Shown piece by piece: positions 45,789 to 54,700 of a DNA stretch of 64,000 nt. Under the pieces are notes generated by a model, which was given only the letters and a program-made list of their open reading frames with translations, had not been told where the DNA came from and ran no database searches. A program made the position numbers and the translations under genes. Origin of the DNA: Agitococcus sp. GTDB taxonomy: Bacteria > Pseudomonadota > Gammaproteobacteria > Pseudomonadales > Moraxellaceae. The first letter of the stretch is position 1; each line of letters opens with the position of its first letter. Where the stretch lies: NCBI GenBank assembly GCA_030646715.1, contig JAUSLJ010000001.1, positions 91,613 to 155,612 of the forward strand, written 5' to 3'.

Positions 45789-46496
45789 ATGAATCTCCTC
45801 CTTCTCACTCCCCAAGATTGCCATCAAAGCAACACCGCCATTTTAACAGGCCGTCGTTTACAACACGTTTTAGCCATACACCAAGCACAAGTCGGGCAAA
45901 CATTACGTGTCGGCATGGTTAATGGTTTAATGGGTGAGGCGGAGATTATTCGACTTGATGAGCAAGAGCTGCATCTCCATTTTAATCTCACACAAACGCC
46001 GCCGCCAAAACTCCCGTTAACCCTGTTATTGGCTTTGCCTCGCCCTAAAATGTTAAAACGCATCTTGCAAACGGTGGCAACAATGGGCGTAGAACGTTTG
46101 GTATTAATGAATAGTTATCGGGTTGAAAAAAGCTTTTGGCATAGTCCGTTTTTGCAGCCCGAAGCCATTGAACATGAGTTGATTTTAGGTTTAGAGCAAG
46201 CACGCGATACCATACTGCCCGAAGTAATACTCGAAAAACGCTTTAAACCCTTTGTTGAAGATAGATTGCCGAGTTTAAGTGCCGATTCCTTACGTTTAGT
46301 CGCTCATCCTATGGTCGAACAGTCTTGTCCGCGAGCAGTCAATCAGCCTGTGACCTTGGCGATTGGTTGCGAAGGGGGATTTATTCCTTACGAAATTGAT
46401 TTGCTGGCGCAACAAGGTTTTATCCCTGTTGAGCTAGGCGAAAGAATTTTGCGGGTTGAAACGGCGGTGACGGCATTGATTGCAAGGTTATATTAG
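45789..46496 (+). CDS. rsmE: 16S rRNA m3U1498 methyltransferase
   Basis: SPOUT-class methyltransferase of 235 residues modifying U1498 of 16S rRNA. The N-terminal PUA-like part is followed by the knotted domain with LPRPKMLKRILQTVATMGVERLVL, and the SAM-binding knot AIGCEGGFIPYEIDLL then ELGERILRVETAV. The usual GPEGG is GCEGG here, a mild deviation. It starts one base after the antitoxin gene and may share its transcript. Confidence 0.93.
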   Translation: MNLLLLTPQDCHQSNTAILTGRRLQHVLAIHQAQVGQTLRVGMVNGLMGEAEIIRLDEQELHLHFNLTQTPPPKLPLTLLLALPRPKMLKRILQTVATMGVERLVLMNSYRVEKSFWHSPFLQPEAIEHELILGLEQARDTILPEVILEKRFKPFVEDRLPSLSADSLRLVAHPMVEQSCPRAVNQPVTLAIGCEGGFIPYEIDLLAQQGFIPVELGERILRVETAVTALIARLY

Positions 46497-46551
46497 GCTT
46501 TGTTGATAGTTGGATTATTCAGCGAAGAAGCCTAAGCTCAATCATCTCAAA

Positions 46552-46600
46552 ACTAGGCTTCGACTCCGCGCAGCTCGCGTAAAAATGTTCCTGAGTCGAA
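46552..46600. repeat. GACTC-type palindromic repeat, copy 1
   Basis: ACTAGGCTT then TTCGACTC (46559-46566) pairs with GAGTCGAA (46593-46600) around a 26-base loop. The same ACTAGGCTT lead and CTTCGACTC/GAGTCGAAG arms recur at 47387-47455, so this is a dispersed repeat. It separates rsmE from the class II aldolase gene. Confidence 0.7.
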
Positions 46601-46630
46601 AGGTTAACATCAATCACATGGAGAATAACA

Positions 46631-47383
46631 ATGACTAACAGCATCAAAAGCCAAGTATCCCCTGAAGAATGGCAAGCACGCGTTGATTTAGCCGCCGCGT
46701 ATCGACTGGTCGCTCTCTATGGTTGGGATGATTTGATCTTTACCCATATCACGGTAAAAATCCCCAATACCGAACATTTTCTGATTAATCCTTACGGCAT
46801 GATGTTTGAAGAAATCACCGCGTCTTCATTGGTGAAAATCAATTTAGCGGGGGAGAAGGTTATAGACTCACCGTATCCGATCAATCCCGCAGGTTTTGTC
46901 ATTCATAGTTGTATTCATGCCGCTCGTCATGATGCGATTTGTGTCATGCACACGCATTCAGTCAATGGCGTGGCAGTATCAGCACAGAAAAATGGCGTGC
47001 TACCGTTATCGCAACAATCATTTTTCGTCTTGTCGTCGTTGGCGTATCACGACTATGAAGGTGTGGCGTTATTGGAAGCTGAAAAGCCAAGACTACTCAA
47101 AGATTTTGGTGATAAGACTTTTTTGATGTTGCGTAATCACGGCATGTTGACGGTGGGTTCTTCCGTCGCGGAAGCATTTTTAGCGATGTATATTTTTGAA
47201 GCAGCTTGTATGGTGCAGGTACGCGCTCAGTCGGGGGGCGGTGAGTTGATTCATATTCCTGACAATATTCTGGCAATGGCCTCGGCACAAGTCGCGCAAG
47301 TCACGTTAGGCATGGGTGGGGCGTTGGCATGGCCTGCGTTGTTAAGAAAGTTGGATCGAAAAAATCCAGGTTATCAGGATTGA
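46631..47383 (+). CDS. Class II aldolase/adducin family protein
   Basis: A 250-residue protein of the zinc-dependent class II aldolase/adducin fold (fuculose-1-phosphate aldolase, RhaD, AraD relatives). The zinc histidines are visible in VMHTHSVNGVAV and in LRNHGMLTVG. FTHITVKIP and INPYGMMFEEI are typical N-terminal segments. The lack of a sugar kinase or isomerase nearby leaves the substrate open. GGAGAATAACA precedes the ATG. Flanking palindromic repeats isolate it from its neighbours. Confidence 0.88.
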   Translation: MTNSIKSQVSPEEWQARVDLAAAYRLVALYGWDDLIFTHITVKIPNTEHFLINPYGMMFEEITASSLVKINLAGEKVIDSPYPINPAGFVIHSCIHAARHDAICVMHTHSVNGVAVSAQKNGVLPLSQQSFFVLSSLAYHDYEGVALLEAEKPRLLKDFGDKTFLMLRNHGMLTVGSSVAEAFLAMYIFEAACMVQVRAQSGGGELIHIPDNILAMASAQVAQVTLGMGGALAWPALLRKLDRKNPGYQD

Positions 47384-47386
47384 GAG

Positions 47387-47455
47387 ACTAGGCTTTGATA
47401 ATTCCCTTCGACTCCGCTCAGGGGGCGTTTACGCGTTGGCTGAGTGGAGTCGAAG
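47387..47455. repeat. GACTC-type palindromic repeat, copy 2
   Basis: After ACTAGGCTT, the arm CTTCGACTCCGCTCA (47406-47420) pairs with TGAGTGGAGTCGAAG (47441-47455) at 14 of 15 positions, with a 20-base G/C-rich loop. It lies between two convergent genes (stops at 47383 and 47464) and may double as a terminator, although it lacks a T tract. It is a stronger version of copy 1 at 46552-46600. Confidence 0.75.
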
Positions 47456-47463
47456 CCAAGCCG

Positions 47464-48126
47464 CTACGCTAACCGCTGTTGTAACCAACGCGAAATATCC
47501 GCTACTTCCTCCATACACACCTCATGCTCCATCAAATAGCTTTTATACACAGGGTTGTAACCTTGGTTGCGTAACACTTGTAAGGCTTGGCTAGCCAACG
47601 TTTCATTGACAACACCATCATAAATGCCATGAAAAATAGCAATGGCTAATGATGCGTTTGCGGGATTGGGCACTAAAGTCTTATGCGTGGCAAAATAGCT
47701 CGACAATGCCATTAAACCACCTAAGGGTTTGGCATAGCTTAACGCCGCCTGATAAGCCACCGCGCCACCTTGCGAAAACCCCGCAATAATAATGCGCCGA
47801 CTATCTATCCCACGTTCTATTTCTCGGTCAATTAATGAACTAATGGCGGCACTGGATGCGAGCAGTTGTTTCTCGTCAATCTCACGCTCTAGGTTTATCG
47901 CTAAAATGTCATACCATGCAGGCATGATGTAACCGCCATTAATGGTGACGGGAATTTCAGGTGCATGAGGAAAAATAAAGCGTACCGCCATTGCGCTAGG
48001 CAGCTTTAACTCAGGCACTAGCGGTGCAAAGTCATTACCGTCTGCACCTAAGCCATGCAACCAAATGACGGTGGCGGTGGCTGGCGTTTTCGGGTTGATT
48101 TCGAGGTGAGGAATGAGATGAGTCAT
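47464..48126 (-). CDS. Carboxylesterase/phospholipase-type alpha/beta hydrolase
   Basis: A 220-residue serine hydrolase of the bacterial carboxylesterase II (APT1-like) family. IWLHGLGADGNDFAPLVPEL holds the oxyanion region, GFSQGGAVAYQ the nucleophile serine, YDGVVNETLA the aspartate, and MEHEVCMEE the histidine. Substrates in this family are short acyl esters or acylated proteins. It is cytosolic, with no signal peptide. The next gene upstream on the strand ends 3 bp away, so the two probably share a transcript. Confidence 0.9.
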   Translation of the reverse strand: MTHLIPHLEINPKTPATATVIWLHGLGADGNDFAPLVPELKLPSAMAVRFIFPHAPEIPVTINGGYIMPAWYDILAINLEREIDEKQLLASSAAISSLIDREIERGIDSRRIIIAGFSQGGAVAYQAALSYAKPLGGLMALSSYFATHKTLVPNPANASLAIAIFHGIYDGVVNETLASQALQVLRNQGYNPVYKSYLMEHEVCMEEVADISRWLQQRLA

Positions 48127-48129
48127 GAC

Positions 48130-48591
48130 TTAAAACGTCGTCTTTGACTTTAATTCCGACAGTTTAATCATGTCGTCCACAACCACTAAGCCCATTTCCA
48201 TTGTTTGCTCTTGTGAGAGTTTTTCGCCAAGAATTTCTTTGCTTTCAATAACCTTCAACGATAGTGTGCCCGATAGCCCTTCTTGGGTTGTCGTATAGTT
48301 CACATCTTTAATATCAAAGTTTTCTTGGCTGGCAAAATGCCAACTCGCTTTAATTTGTTGTAAATAATCCGCTTTGCTCAAGCTAAAGGTTTGCTCCATT
48401 TTGACTAAATGCCATTTAATTTGGGCATTGTTAGCGACCATTGAGTCCAGTTTTTTATAATCGTGCTTTTTAACGGCTTTATAAAAGTCTTGTAAAAACT
48501 GATTGGCAGAACTTTTATTTAACAACGAGTCGGCATAACTGCTGGTGCTTGTTAATGCGGTTAATACCGCTATGGCTACTAGTTTTTTCAT
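48130..48591 (-). CDS. Exported NTF2-like protein
   Basis: A 153-residue protein with a Sec signal peptide (KKLVAIAVLTALTSTSSYA, cleavage near residue 20) and an alpha+beta domain with the SnoaL/NTF2 (DUF4440-like) pattern: LQDFYKAVKKHDYKKLDSMV, then strands around DIKDVNYTTTQEGLSGTLSL. Function is unknown. It lies 5 bp after another exported protein gene. Confidence 0.7.
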   Translation of the reverse strand: MKKLVAIAVLTALTSTSSYADSLLNKSSANQFLQDFYKAVKKHDYKKLDSMVANNAQIKWHLVKMEQTFSLSKADYLQQIKASWHFASQENFDIKDVNYTTTQEGLSGTLSLKVIESKEILGEKLSQEQTMEMGLVVVDDMIKLSELKSKTTF

Positions 48592-48596
48592 CGGTC

Positions 48597-49607
48597 TTAT
48601 TCCTTGCCATCGCTACATTCGATTCTTTTCGGTTCGTTTTTGCAACGGACTTTTTTCAGCAATATCATCATCTTGCTATCGTAAATTCCTTCTTTAGTCA
48701 TGCTGACACGCGCATCACGCAACAAGGCTTGGTAATTGTCATATTCGCCATCGGGGGCGGGAAAGAAATATAAAATTTCTTGTTCGGCGTTCTTTGTGGG
48801 TTTTAATAAGCTATCAAACAAACTAGCAAAATAGGTACGCGATTTTTGGCCAAAGTTGGCAGGGAACTTATCAGCACGCGCAACAACTTGTAGGCTCAAA
48901 TAGCTAATCGGCATTTTTAATACTAAACCTTTATTACCGACCCCTTTGAACAGTTCCAAGGGCATATAAGCAATCGCAGGCGCAGGTAGCATATCGGCAG
49001 TGCCTTGATTGAATTTCAGCGCAAAGTCATCAATATCCGCTGCTAATGCTTGAAAACCAAGACGTTCGGCTAAGCGTAATTGCACAATGTCATGGGCAAG
49101 CACCGCAATTTTTTTGCCTTTAATTTTTTCCACCGAGTTAATGGCGCGGTCGTTTAAAAACAAATACACGGCACCAATGGGTAACACACCTGCGACTTCA
49201 TAACCGTCTTGCGCCATCAGTTTAGCGGCTTCTGGGCGAGAAATGGTTTCGATGATGCTTTTCATTTGTGCGTCATTGCCAACGCCGCCAATGGCTTCAA
49301 TGCTACTGGCAAAGAGATTGAACTCGCGCGCCCGAATACCTGTGGTGGACATGACATCACACACACCCGCATTAAAATCTTCAACGGCTTTTTCTTCGTT
49401 AGTATAGGGTTTGAGTTCGAGTTGTACGCCCCATTTACGAGCAATAGTGGAGTATTCGAGCATGGTGCCATAAAATGGCCCTTGAACACCAAGTACATCA
49501 AAGACGCAGAATTTTTGTGCTTGTGCGCTATTGGCAAACAACATCAACAGGCAGGCAATAAGCCCTGAGCGACGGCGATTTAACAGGCTGGACATGGTGT
49601 GAATCAT
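48597..49607 (-). CDS. Putative periplasmic solute-binding protein
   Basis: An exported protein of 332-336 residues, depending on start (ATG 49607 or 49595). The signal peptide runs through LIACLLMLFANSAQA. The mature part, KFCVFDVLGVQGPFYGTMLEY then VCDVMSTTGIRAREFNLF, has the two-lobed pattern of TRAP/type II binding proteins and resembles the family named 'putative solute-binding protein' in Acinetobacter (from memory). No transporter genes are adjacent, so it may be a stand-alone binding or stress protein. Confidence 0.75.
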   Translation of the reverse strand: MIHTMSSLLNRRRSGLIACLLMLFANSAQAQKFCVFDVLGVQGPFYGTMLEYSTIARKWGVQLELKPYTNEEKAVEDFNAGVCDVMSTTGIRAREFNLFASSIEAIGGVGNDAQMKSIIETISRPEAAKLMAQDGYEVAGVLPIGAVYLFLNDRAINSVEKIKGKKIAVLAHDIVQLRLAERLGFQALAADIDDFALKFNQGTADMLPAPAIAYMPLELFKGVGNKGLVLKMPISYLSLQVVARADKFPANFGQKSRTYFASLFDSLLKPTKNAEQEILYFFPAPDGEYDNYQALLRDARVSMTKEGIYDSKMMILLKKVRCKNEPKRIECSDGKE

Positions 49608-49705
49608 TCCCTAATCATGAGGTAAAGCGGGGCGAAAAAAAGCGTGGCGGGCATTTTACCCGAATGTCGTCACTCGCCCAAGCAAGATGTTTTATGGTTA
49701 TTGTT

Positions 49706-50920
49706 TTATTCGTGGTGTTTAGTCGTTTGTCGATGTTTTTTACGCACGACATCGGGTGTTTCGCCACACCATTTTTGAAAGGCGCGGGTAAAGCTGGCTT
49801 GGTCACTGTAACCAACGACCCCTGAAATGCGGGCAATACTTAAATTCGAGGCTTTGAGATAACGAGTGGCGGCATCCATACGCACTTGCAAACGAATATC
49901 ATTGAAGCTCATGCCTAAGTCAGCTAGACGGCGGCGCAGTGTTCTGACGCTCATATGAAATTGTTGCGCGGCATCTTCAGCACTAATCGGCTGGTCAACT
50001 TGTGTCAGTAAATAGGCACGCATTCTGACCGCTAAACTGTGGTCTTCAAAATCATCTTCCTGTTCCATAACAGGTGATGTGGTATGTTGATGTAAATTTA
50101 AGCGAATGTCATTAAAGCTTGTGCCGCATGCTTCTAAGCGTTGTTGAAGTGTTTTGACGCTGGTATGAAAATGTATGGCTGCGTCTTCAATGGTGATCGG
50201 TAAATTAGTATGGCTTAATAAATAGGTGCGAATTCTGACCACTAAATCATGGTCGTTAAAGTTTTTTGCTTTGTCTTCTTTGTCGGGTGATGGTGTTTGT
50301 GCCGAGTGTTTGGCCGCATAAATGCGAATCTCGTTACAATGATGTCCTGTTTCAACAGGCACATTGATAAAGCGTTCAATACCGCGTGTATCGGACAAAA
50401 CATGGCTTTCAAAATGTAGCGTGCAGTGTTTAGTTACCATCGCCACCAAGGTGTACATGCTGCTCAAAAACACTTGCGTGACAAAAGCTTCGGTTTCTTG
50501 CAAGTGGTGGCGGTAACTAACACTGATGGCAATGTAATTGCTTTCATGACGGATCGTGAACACCATCAACGGAATGCGTACCTGCAAATAATGCAAAATG
50601 GTGGTCATTAATTCACGGAAAGGTACACGAGCGGTAAACACATAGCCAAATAAACCATGCGCCATTAGGTCTAAACGCTGGCCATAACGTAGCCCTGCAA
50701 AGGGTTGCTGGGTTAAATCCAAATATTGATTAATAATTGCGCGCGCTTGAAAGACGGATACAAAGGCTTCAGGTTTTGTCAATACAGAGCCGCTTATACC
50801 ACAATCTTTTAACATATCTTCGTTGTATATTTGCTCTTCTGCCATCACCTCAACTAATTTATTGAGATAGACCACAGGTAAAAAAGGCAGGTCATTGACG
50901 TTCATTGTCAGGCTTCGCAT
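49706..50920 (-). CDS. AraC-family regulator with duplicated helix-turn-helix module
   Basis: Transcription regulator of about 404 residues. The N-terminal part (about 10-205) resembles the arabinose-binding-like domain of OruR/ArgR-type AraC proteins. The C-terminal part holds a standard AraC DNA-binding domain (about 293-390), whose first subdomain is repeated upstream at about 223-274. The copies match at about 31 of 54 residues (DHxLxVRxRxYLL…PI…EDAA…FNDIRL) with a 70-residue (210-bp) period. The start is uncertain (ATG 50920 or 50905; neither has a strong ribosome site). Longer upstream codons look like non-coding. It is divergent from the GH3 operon and likely controls it. Confidence 0.85.
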   Translation of the reverse strand: MRSLTMNVNDLPFLPVVYLNKLVEVMAEEQIYNEDMLKDCGISGSVLTKPEAFVSVFQARAIINQYLDLTQQPFAGLRYGQRLDLMAHGLFGYVFTARVPFRELMTTILHYLQVRIPLMVFTIRHESNYIAISVSYRHHLQETEAFVTQVFLSSMYTLVAMVTKHCTLHFESHVLSDTRGIERFINVPVETGHHCNEIRIYAAKHSAQTPSPDKEDKAKNFNDHDLVVRIRTYLLSHTNLPITIEDAAIHFHTSVKTLQQRLEACGTSFNDIRLNLHQHTTSPVMEQEDDFEDHSLAVRMRAYLLTQVDQPISAEDAAQQFHMSVRTLRRRLADLGMSFNDIRLQVRMDAATRYLKASNLSIARISGVVGYSDQASFTRAFQKWCGETPDVVRKKHRQTTKHHE

Positions 50921-50984
50921 ATTGTTTTTATCGGACAATAGTGTAACGCGCGTATATAAGGTGTGGCTATGAAAAATCAAGGTA

Positions 50985-51035
50985 TTGGCCGTTAAAGCAT
51001 AAATAATGGCCGATAAGGTGGATGACTGGTATAAA
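50985..51035 (+). promoter_or_regulatory. AraC-type direct-repeat operator and promoter of the GH3 operon
   Basis: TTGGCCGTTAA (50985-50995) and ATGGCCGATAA (51006-51016) match at 9 of 11 positions and are exactly 21 bp apart, the period of AraC half-sites bound on one face. A TATAAA hexamer at 51030-51035 would be the -10, placing the second half-site over the -35 position, as in class II AraC activation. A weaker TGGCTATGAA lies 22 bp further upstream (50964-50973). Predicted start is near 51042, 42 nt before the operon's first ATG. Confidence 0.55.
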
Positions 51036-51083
51036 AAAAGCGACGAAAATACATTCATCAAAACACACAAAAAGAACAACAAT

Positions 51084-51938
51084 ATGAAAACACTCATCGC
51101 TAAACAGGCGTTAAAAGCCATTTATAAAAAAGTTTCCAAGATTGATGTCCATGAAATTCGTCAGATGTATGGCATTTATTGCCAATATTACGAGAATACA
51201 ACGTGGGATATCTTTCTGCGCGATTTAAGCAAAAAAACTGGTGCATTTGTCTTGTATTGCCCAAAAGAAGACCGAGTGGTTGGTTTTTCGACGGTGATGA
51301 CTTGCGATATTGTTGTGCGTGGCAAAGCTTCACGTGCGGTGTTTAGTGGTGATACCGTCATTGAAAAAGCGTACTGGGGTTCAAGAGCCTTACAGATAGC
51401 GTTCTATAAGTTTTTAATTAGTGAAAAAATCCGCTATCCACGTCAGGCGATTCATTGGTTGTTGATTTCTAAGGGCTTTAAAACTTATCTGTTATTGGCC
51501 AACAATTTCTTTAGCTACTATCCTAATCCAGAACAAAAAGATAATCATTTAGCGGATGTGATAGATAGCTACTGTAAACAAATGTTTGCTGAATATTACG
51601 ATACAGAAAAACGGATCTTGGATTTCGGTGGTGATTATCAGTGTTTAAAAGGTGATGTTGCGGATATTACCGACAAAATGCGTCGTGACAATCACAAAAT
51701 TGATTTTTTTGAACAATGTAATCCTGAATGGCGTCGTGGCACAGAGTTACCGTGCGTTGGAGTGTTTGATTGGGATGATTTGGCGAAATATGCCATACGT
51801 TTTGCGACTAAGCCCATTAGCAAAGGCCGCAAAGAGGCGATTCATCTTGCTGCACAAAAAACAAAGCCCGTACTTGCAGAAGTACGTCCGCTGCATTCTT
51901 TAGATGATGTTGTTACGCCTATCAAACGTCGCGCTTAA
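51084..51938 (+). CDS. Uncharacterised GNAT-like protein, first gene of the GH3 operon
   Basis: A 284-residue soluble protein with no assigned family. I chose the ATG at 51084 (MKTLIAKQALKAIYKKVSK), which follows the predicted promoter; the frame is open from 51006, but that part overlaps the operator. The middle, FVLYCPKEDRVVGFSTVMT followed by AVFSGDTVIEKAYWGSRALQ, has the strand-helix order and the 'G(S/T)T…S-G-D' look of GNAT acyltransferases, but no clear acetyl-CoA loop. It precedes the GH3 gene by 17 bp. Confidence 0.65.
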   Translation: MKTLIAKQALKAIYKKVSKIDVHEIRQMYGIYCQYYENTTWDIFLRDLSKKTGAFVLYCPKEDRVVGFSTVMTCDIVVRGKASRAVFSGDTVIEKAYWGSRALQIAFYKFLISEKIRYPRQAIHWLLISKGFKTYLLLANNFFSYYPNPEQKDNHLADVIDSYCKQMFAEYYDTEKRILDFGGDYQCLKGDVADITDKMRRDNHKIDFFEQCNPEWRRGTELPCVGVFDWDDLAKYAIRFATKPISKGRKEAIHLAAQKTKPVLAEVRPLHSLDDVVTPIKRRA

Positions 51939-51955
51939 TGGCGTTAGGAGTTGTT

Positions 51956-53602
51956 ATGTTAAATCGCCTAACCCATCAAGCGTTACAATTGGCTTGTCGT
52001 CGTTCCGATAATACTTTTCGTAAAGAGAGTAAACACTTGGAGTTTGTGCAGCGGCAAAAGCTGGCCAATATTCTGCAACAAGTGACGGCGGCCAATGGCC
52101 GTATAAAAACCTCTGTTCCGACATGGGAAGAGTTTACGGTCAATCAGCCTGTGACGCGTTACGGACAATGGCAAGAGGCGATTAACGCACAACGTCGGGG
52201 TGAGTCTTTATTAACGACTAGTCCTTTAGTACGTTATCAACCGACCAGTGGCTCATCAGAAAAACTCAAACTGATTCCCTATACCAAAGCCTTTGTTGAT
52301 GAGTTGGATGCTGCGATTGCGCCGTGGTTAGCGAGTATGTACCGTCAACATCGTGGATTGAACGGGGGTACACATTATTGGTCGGTGTCATGGTTGCCAC
52401 AAAGTCAATTTGCTGAATTAAGTGGCAATTTGAACGACGATAGTGAGTTGTTAGGCACGGTAAAACGGGTGTTAGCATCACAATCACAAGCCGTTCCTGC
52501 GGATGTGGCGTTGGCCGCCAGTGCCGATGATGCGTTATTCGCAACCTTGTGTTTTCTTGTGGCGAATCAAGATTTGCGTATGTTGTCGATTTGGAGTCCA
52601 ACTTTTGCTTTGCAGTTATTAGAAGCGATTCCTGTTTGGGCAGAGCAAATTATTGATGTCTTGATGCTGGGTAATTGGCGGCAACGTGCATCTTCATTAA
52701 AAAACTTAAAAGCACCTCATGCACCTAAACGGGCGAAAGAATTAGCGCGGGTATTACGCTTACATCCATCGGTGTTAGGCGCAGAGTTATGGCCAAATCT
52801 GGCCTTGGTTTCTGCTTGGGATACTGCCGATGCCGCACCTTGGGCGCAACAACTGAAAGCCTGTTTCCCGCAAGCGGCTTTTGAAGGCAAAGGCTTGTGG
52901 GCGACTGAAGGCGTAGTGACCATTCCGATTGATGGCCAGTATCCTTTAGCCTTTCGCAGTCATGTTTATGAATTTGAGGACCTGCAAAATGGCGGCATTC
53001 TCGCGCCATGGGAATTAAAAGAGGGCGATATTGTTAGTCCGATTATCACCAGTGGTAATGGTTTATTACGTTATCAATTAGATGACCGTATTGCTGTTGA
53101 TGGTTTTTGGGGCGATGTGCCATGCTTTAAGTTTATGGGTCGGCGTTTTGGTGTCGATTTAGTCGGCGAAAAAATGTCACCTGAAGCAGCGCGCCAAGTA
53201 TTAGCCAGTGCTGCGAGTCGTTTTGGTTTAGAGCCAGTGACTTTAATGGCGGTGAATGGCGAAAACCAAAGTCGTCCGCGTTATATCGCTTTGTTTAGTA
53301 GTGGCAAAGAACAAGCCTCTTATCGAGTTTGTGCTGAAGCATCTGCATGGGTCGAGCGTGAGTTACGTGGGCATTTTCACTATGAACTTGCGCGTGATTT
53401 ACGCCAACTAGAGCCAGCAATGGCGGTGATTGCCCAAGATGGTTGGCGTATTTGCCAAGATGTCGCGATTGCAGGTGGCATGATTGAGGGCAATATCAAA
53501 CCTGAGCCTGTACGTCGAGTGCAACGTCAAGCAGTACAACAAATATTGCCCGAATTGGCTTTTGCTTTAGTCGCGGATAGCGTCTTGGAGCGTGCATCAT
53601 GA
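51956..53602 (+). CDS. GH3-family acyl-adenylate/amide synthetase
   Basis: A 548-residue member of the GH3 (auxin-responsive promoter) family, adenylate-forming enzymes that in plants conjugate amino acids to small carboxylic acids. The nucleotide motif PTSGSSEKLKLIPYT (about 96-110) replaces the plant SSGTS core. Later, VSPIITSGNGLLRYQLDDRI and FMGRRFGVDLVGEKMS match the GH3 ATP/AMP-site regions. I chose the ATG at 51956, with AGGAG 5 bases upstream. Bacterial GH3 functions are mostly unknown. Coupling to acyltransferases and an exporter suggests it makes a secreted conjugate. Confidence 0.85.
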   Translation: MLNRLTHQALQLACRRSDNTFRKESKHLEFVQRQKLANILQQVTAANGRIKTSVPTWEEFTVNQPVTRYGQWQEAINAQRRGESLLTTSPLVRYQPTSGSSEKLKLIPYTKAFVDELDAAIAPWLASMYRQHRGLNGGTHYWSVSWLPQSQFAELSGNLNDDSELLGTVKRVLASQSQAVPADVALAASADDALFATLCFLVANQDLRMLSIWSPTFALQLLEAIPVWAEQIIDVLMLGNWRQRASSLKNLKAPHAPKRAKELARVLRLHPSVLGAELWPNLALVSAWDTADAAPWAQQLKACFPQAAFEGKGLWATEGVVTIPIDGQYPLAFRSHVYEFEDLQNGGILAPWELKEGDIVSPIITSGNGLLRYQLDDRIAVDGFWGDVPCFKFMGRRFGVDLVGEKMSPEAARQVLASAASRFGLEPVTLMAVNGENQSRPRYIALFSSGKEQASYRVCAEASAWVERELRGHFHYELARDLRQLEPAMAVIAQDGWRICQDVAIAGGMIEGNIKPEPVRRVQRQAVQQILPELAFALVADSVLERAS

Positions 53603-54699
53603 GTACGCCTTTTGCCATTCGTCCCGCTACTTCCGCCGATAACTCGGCTATTTTGTCGTTGATTGGCTCGCCACAACCTTCAAACGGAGTGCAATTCGCT
53701 TTTGAGCGCACGCCTGATTATTTCCAGTCGGCTTTAGTGTCACATCAGCAGCCCCATACTTTAGTCGTCGAGCGTCGTAGTGATAACGCGGTGGTGGCGA
53801 TGTTAAATTTGGGTGTGCGAGATGTCTTTGTTGATGGTACAGCGCAAACCATTCGTTATGGTTCAGATTTGCGTATTGCCCCTGAATATCAAGGCAGTCG
53901 GGTGCTGATTTATATCAATCGTGCCGTAAAAGAATGTATTCAAGATACATGGTATCAGTCAGTGATTTTAGAAGAAAATGAAAAATCTCGTGGCGCTTTA
54001 GAAGGTGGCCGCGCAGGTTTGCCCATTTTCAAACCCATGGGCGGCATCGTCACGCACACAATTACAGGTTGTAAACGCAGCAGTCCCTCTTCGACAAAAA
54101 AAATACGCAAAGCCACTGTTGCTGATATTCCCGCGATGAATCGTTTTATTAGTGATATGGCAGCGCATTATCAGTTTTTACCTGCCTATAACTTTTGGGA
54201 TGTAGAAGCAGGTTTGCCGTATTTTAATGGTTTAAGCATCGGTGATTTTTTGGTTTTAATCGACAGTGGTAACGATGTCTGTGGTTTAGTCGGTTTATGG
54301 AATCAAAAGTCGTTTAAGCAAACACGGGTGGTTGATTACAGTCGTTCGGTGGCGATGTTTCGTCCGTTTTATAATGCGTGGAGTAGTTTCAGAGGCGGTT
54401 TTATTTTACCCGCTAAAGGTAAAACCTTTGACTATTACGCCTTACATTCGCCTTTAACCCATCCTAGAGATAGTGATGCGTTTCGTGATTTATTACATAG
54501 CGCGTGGCAACATGTGATGGAGCGAGGCAGTCGTGCGATGACCTTAACATTATCCAACGAAGACCCTCGTTGTTCCGTGTTAGACGAATTTCGTACTATC
54601 CCCCTCAAAGCAACACAATATACGGTTGCCTTTAAGGATGAGTTCCAACCAGTATTAGACAGTCATCGTATTCCTTATTTTGAAAGTGGCAGGCTTTAA
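53599..54699 (+). CDS. GNAT-family acyltransferase, probably tandem
   Basis: A 366-residue protein beginning FAIRPATSADNSAILSLIG, a typical GNAT start, with SDLRIAPEYQGSRVLIYINR forming the acetyl-CoA loop. A second GNAT-like start, IRKATVADIPAMNRFISDMA (about 169-188), marks a degenerate second copy. It overlaps GH3 by 4 bp (ATGA) and so is translationally coupled to it. It could acylate the GH3 substrate or product. No signal peptide or membrane segment is present. Confidence 0.82.
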   Translation: MSTPFAIRPATSADNSAILSLIGSPQPSNGVQFAFERTPDYFQSALVSHQQPHTLVVERRSDNAVVAMLNLGVRDVFVDGTAQTIRYGSDLRIAPEYQGSRVLIYINRAVKECIQDTWYQSVILEENEKSRGALEGGRAGLPIFKPMGGIVTHTITGCKRSSPSSTKKIRKATVADIPAMNRFISDMAAHYQFLPAYNFWDVEAGLPYFNGLSIGDFLVLIDSGNDVCGLVGLWNQKSFKQTRVVDYSRSVAMFRPFYNAWSSFRGGFILPAKGKTFDYYALHSPLTHPRDSDAFRDLLHSAWQHVMERGSRAMTLTLSNEDPRCSVLDEFRTIPLKATQYTVAFKDEFQPVLDSHRIPYFESGRL

Positions 54700-54700
54700 T

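Noticed and set aside
50921..51121. N-terminal extension of the AraC regulator
   Set aside because: The extra 67 residues are a hydrophobic translation of the operator/promoter region and overlap the divergent operon's 5' end.
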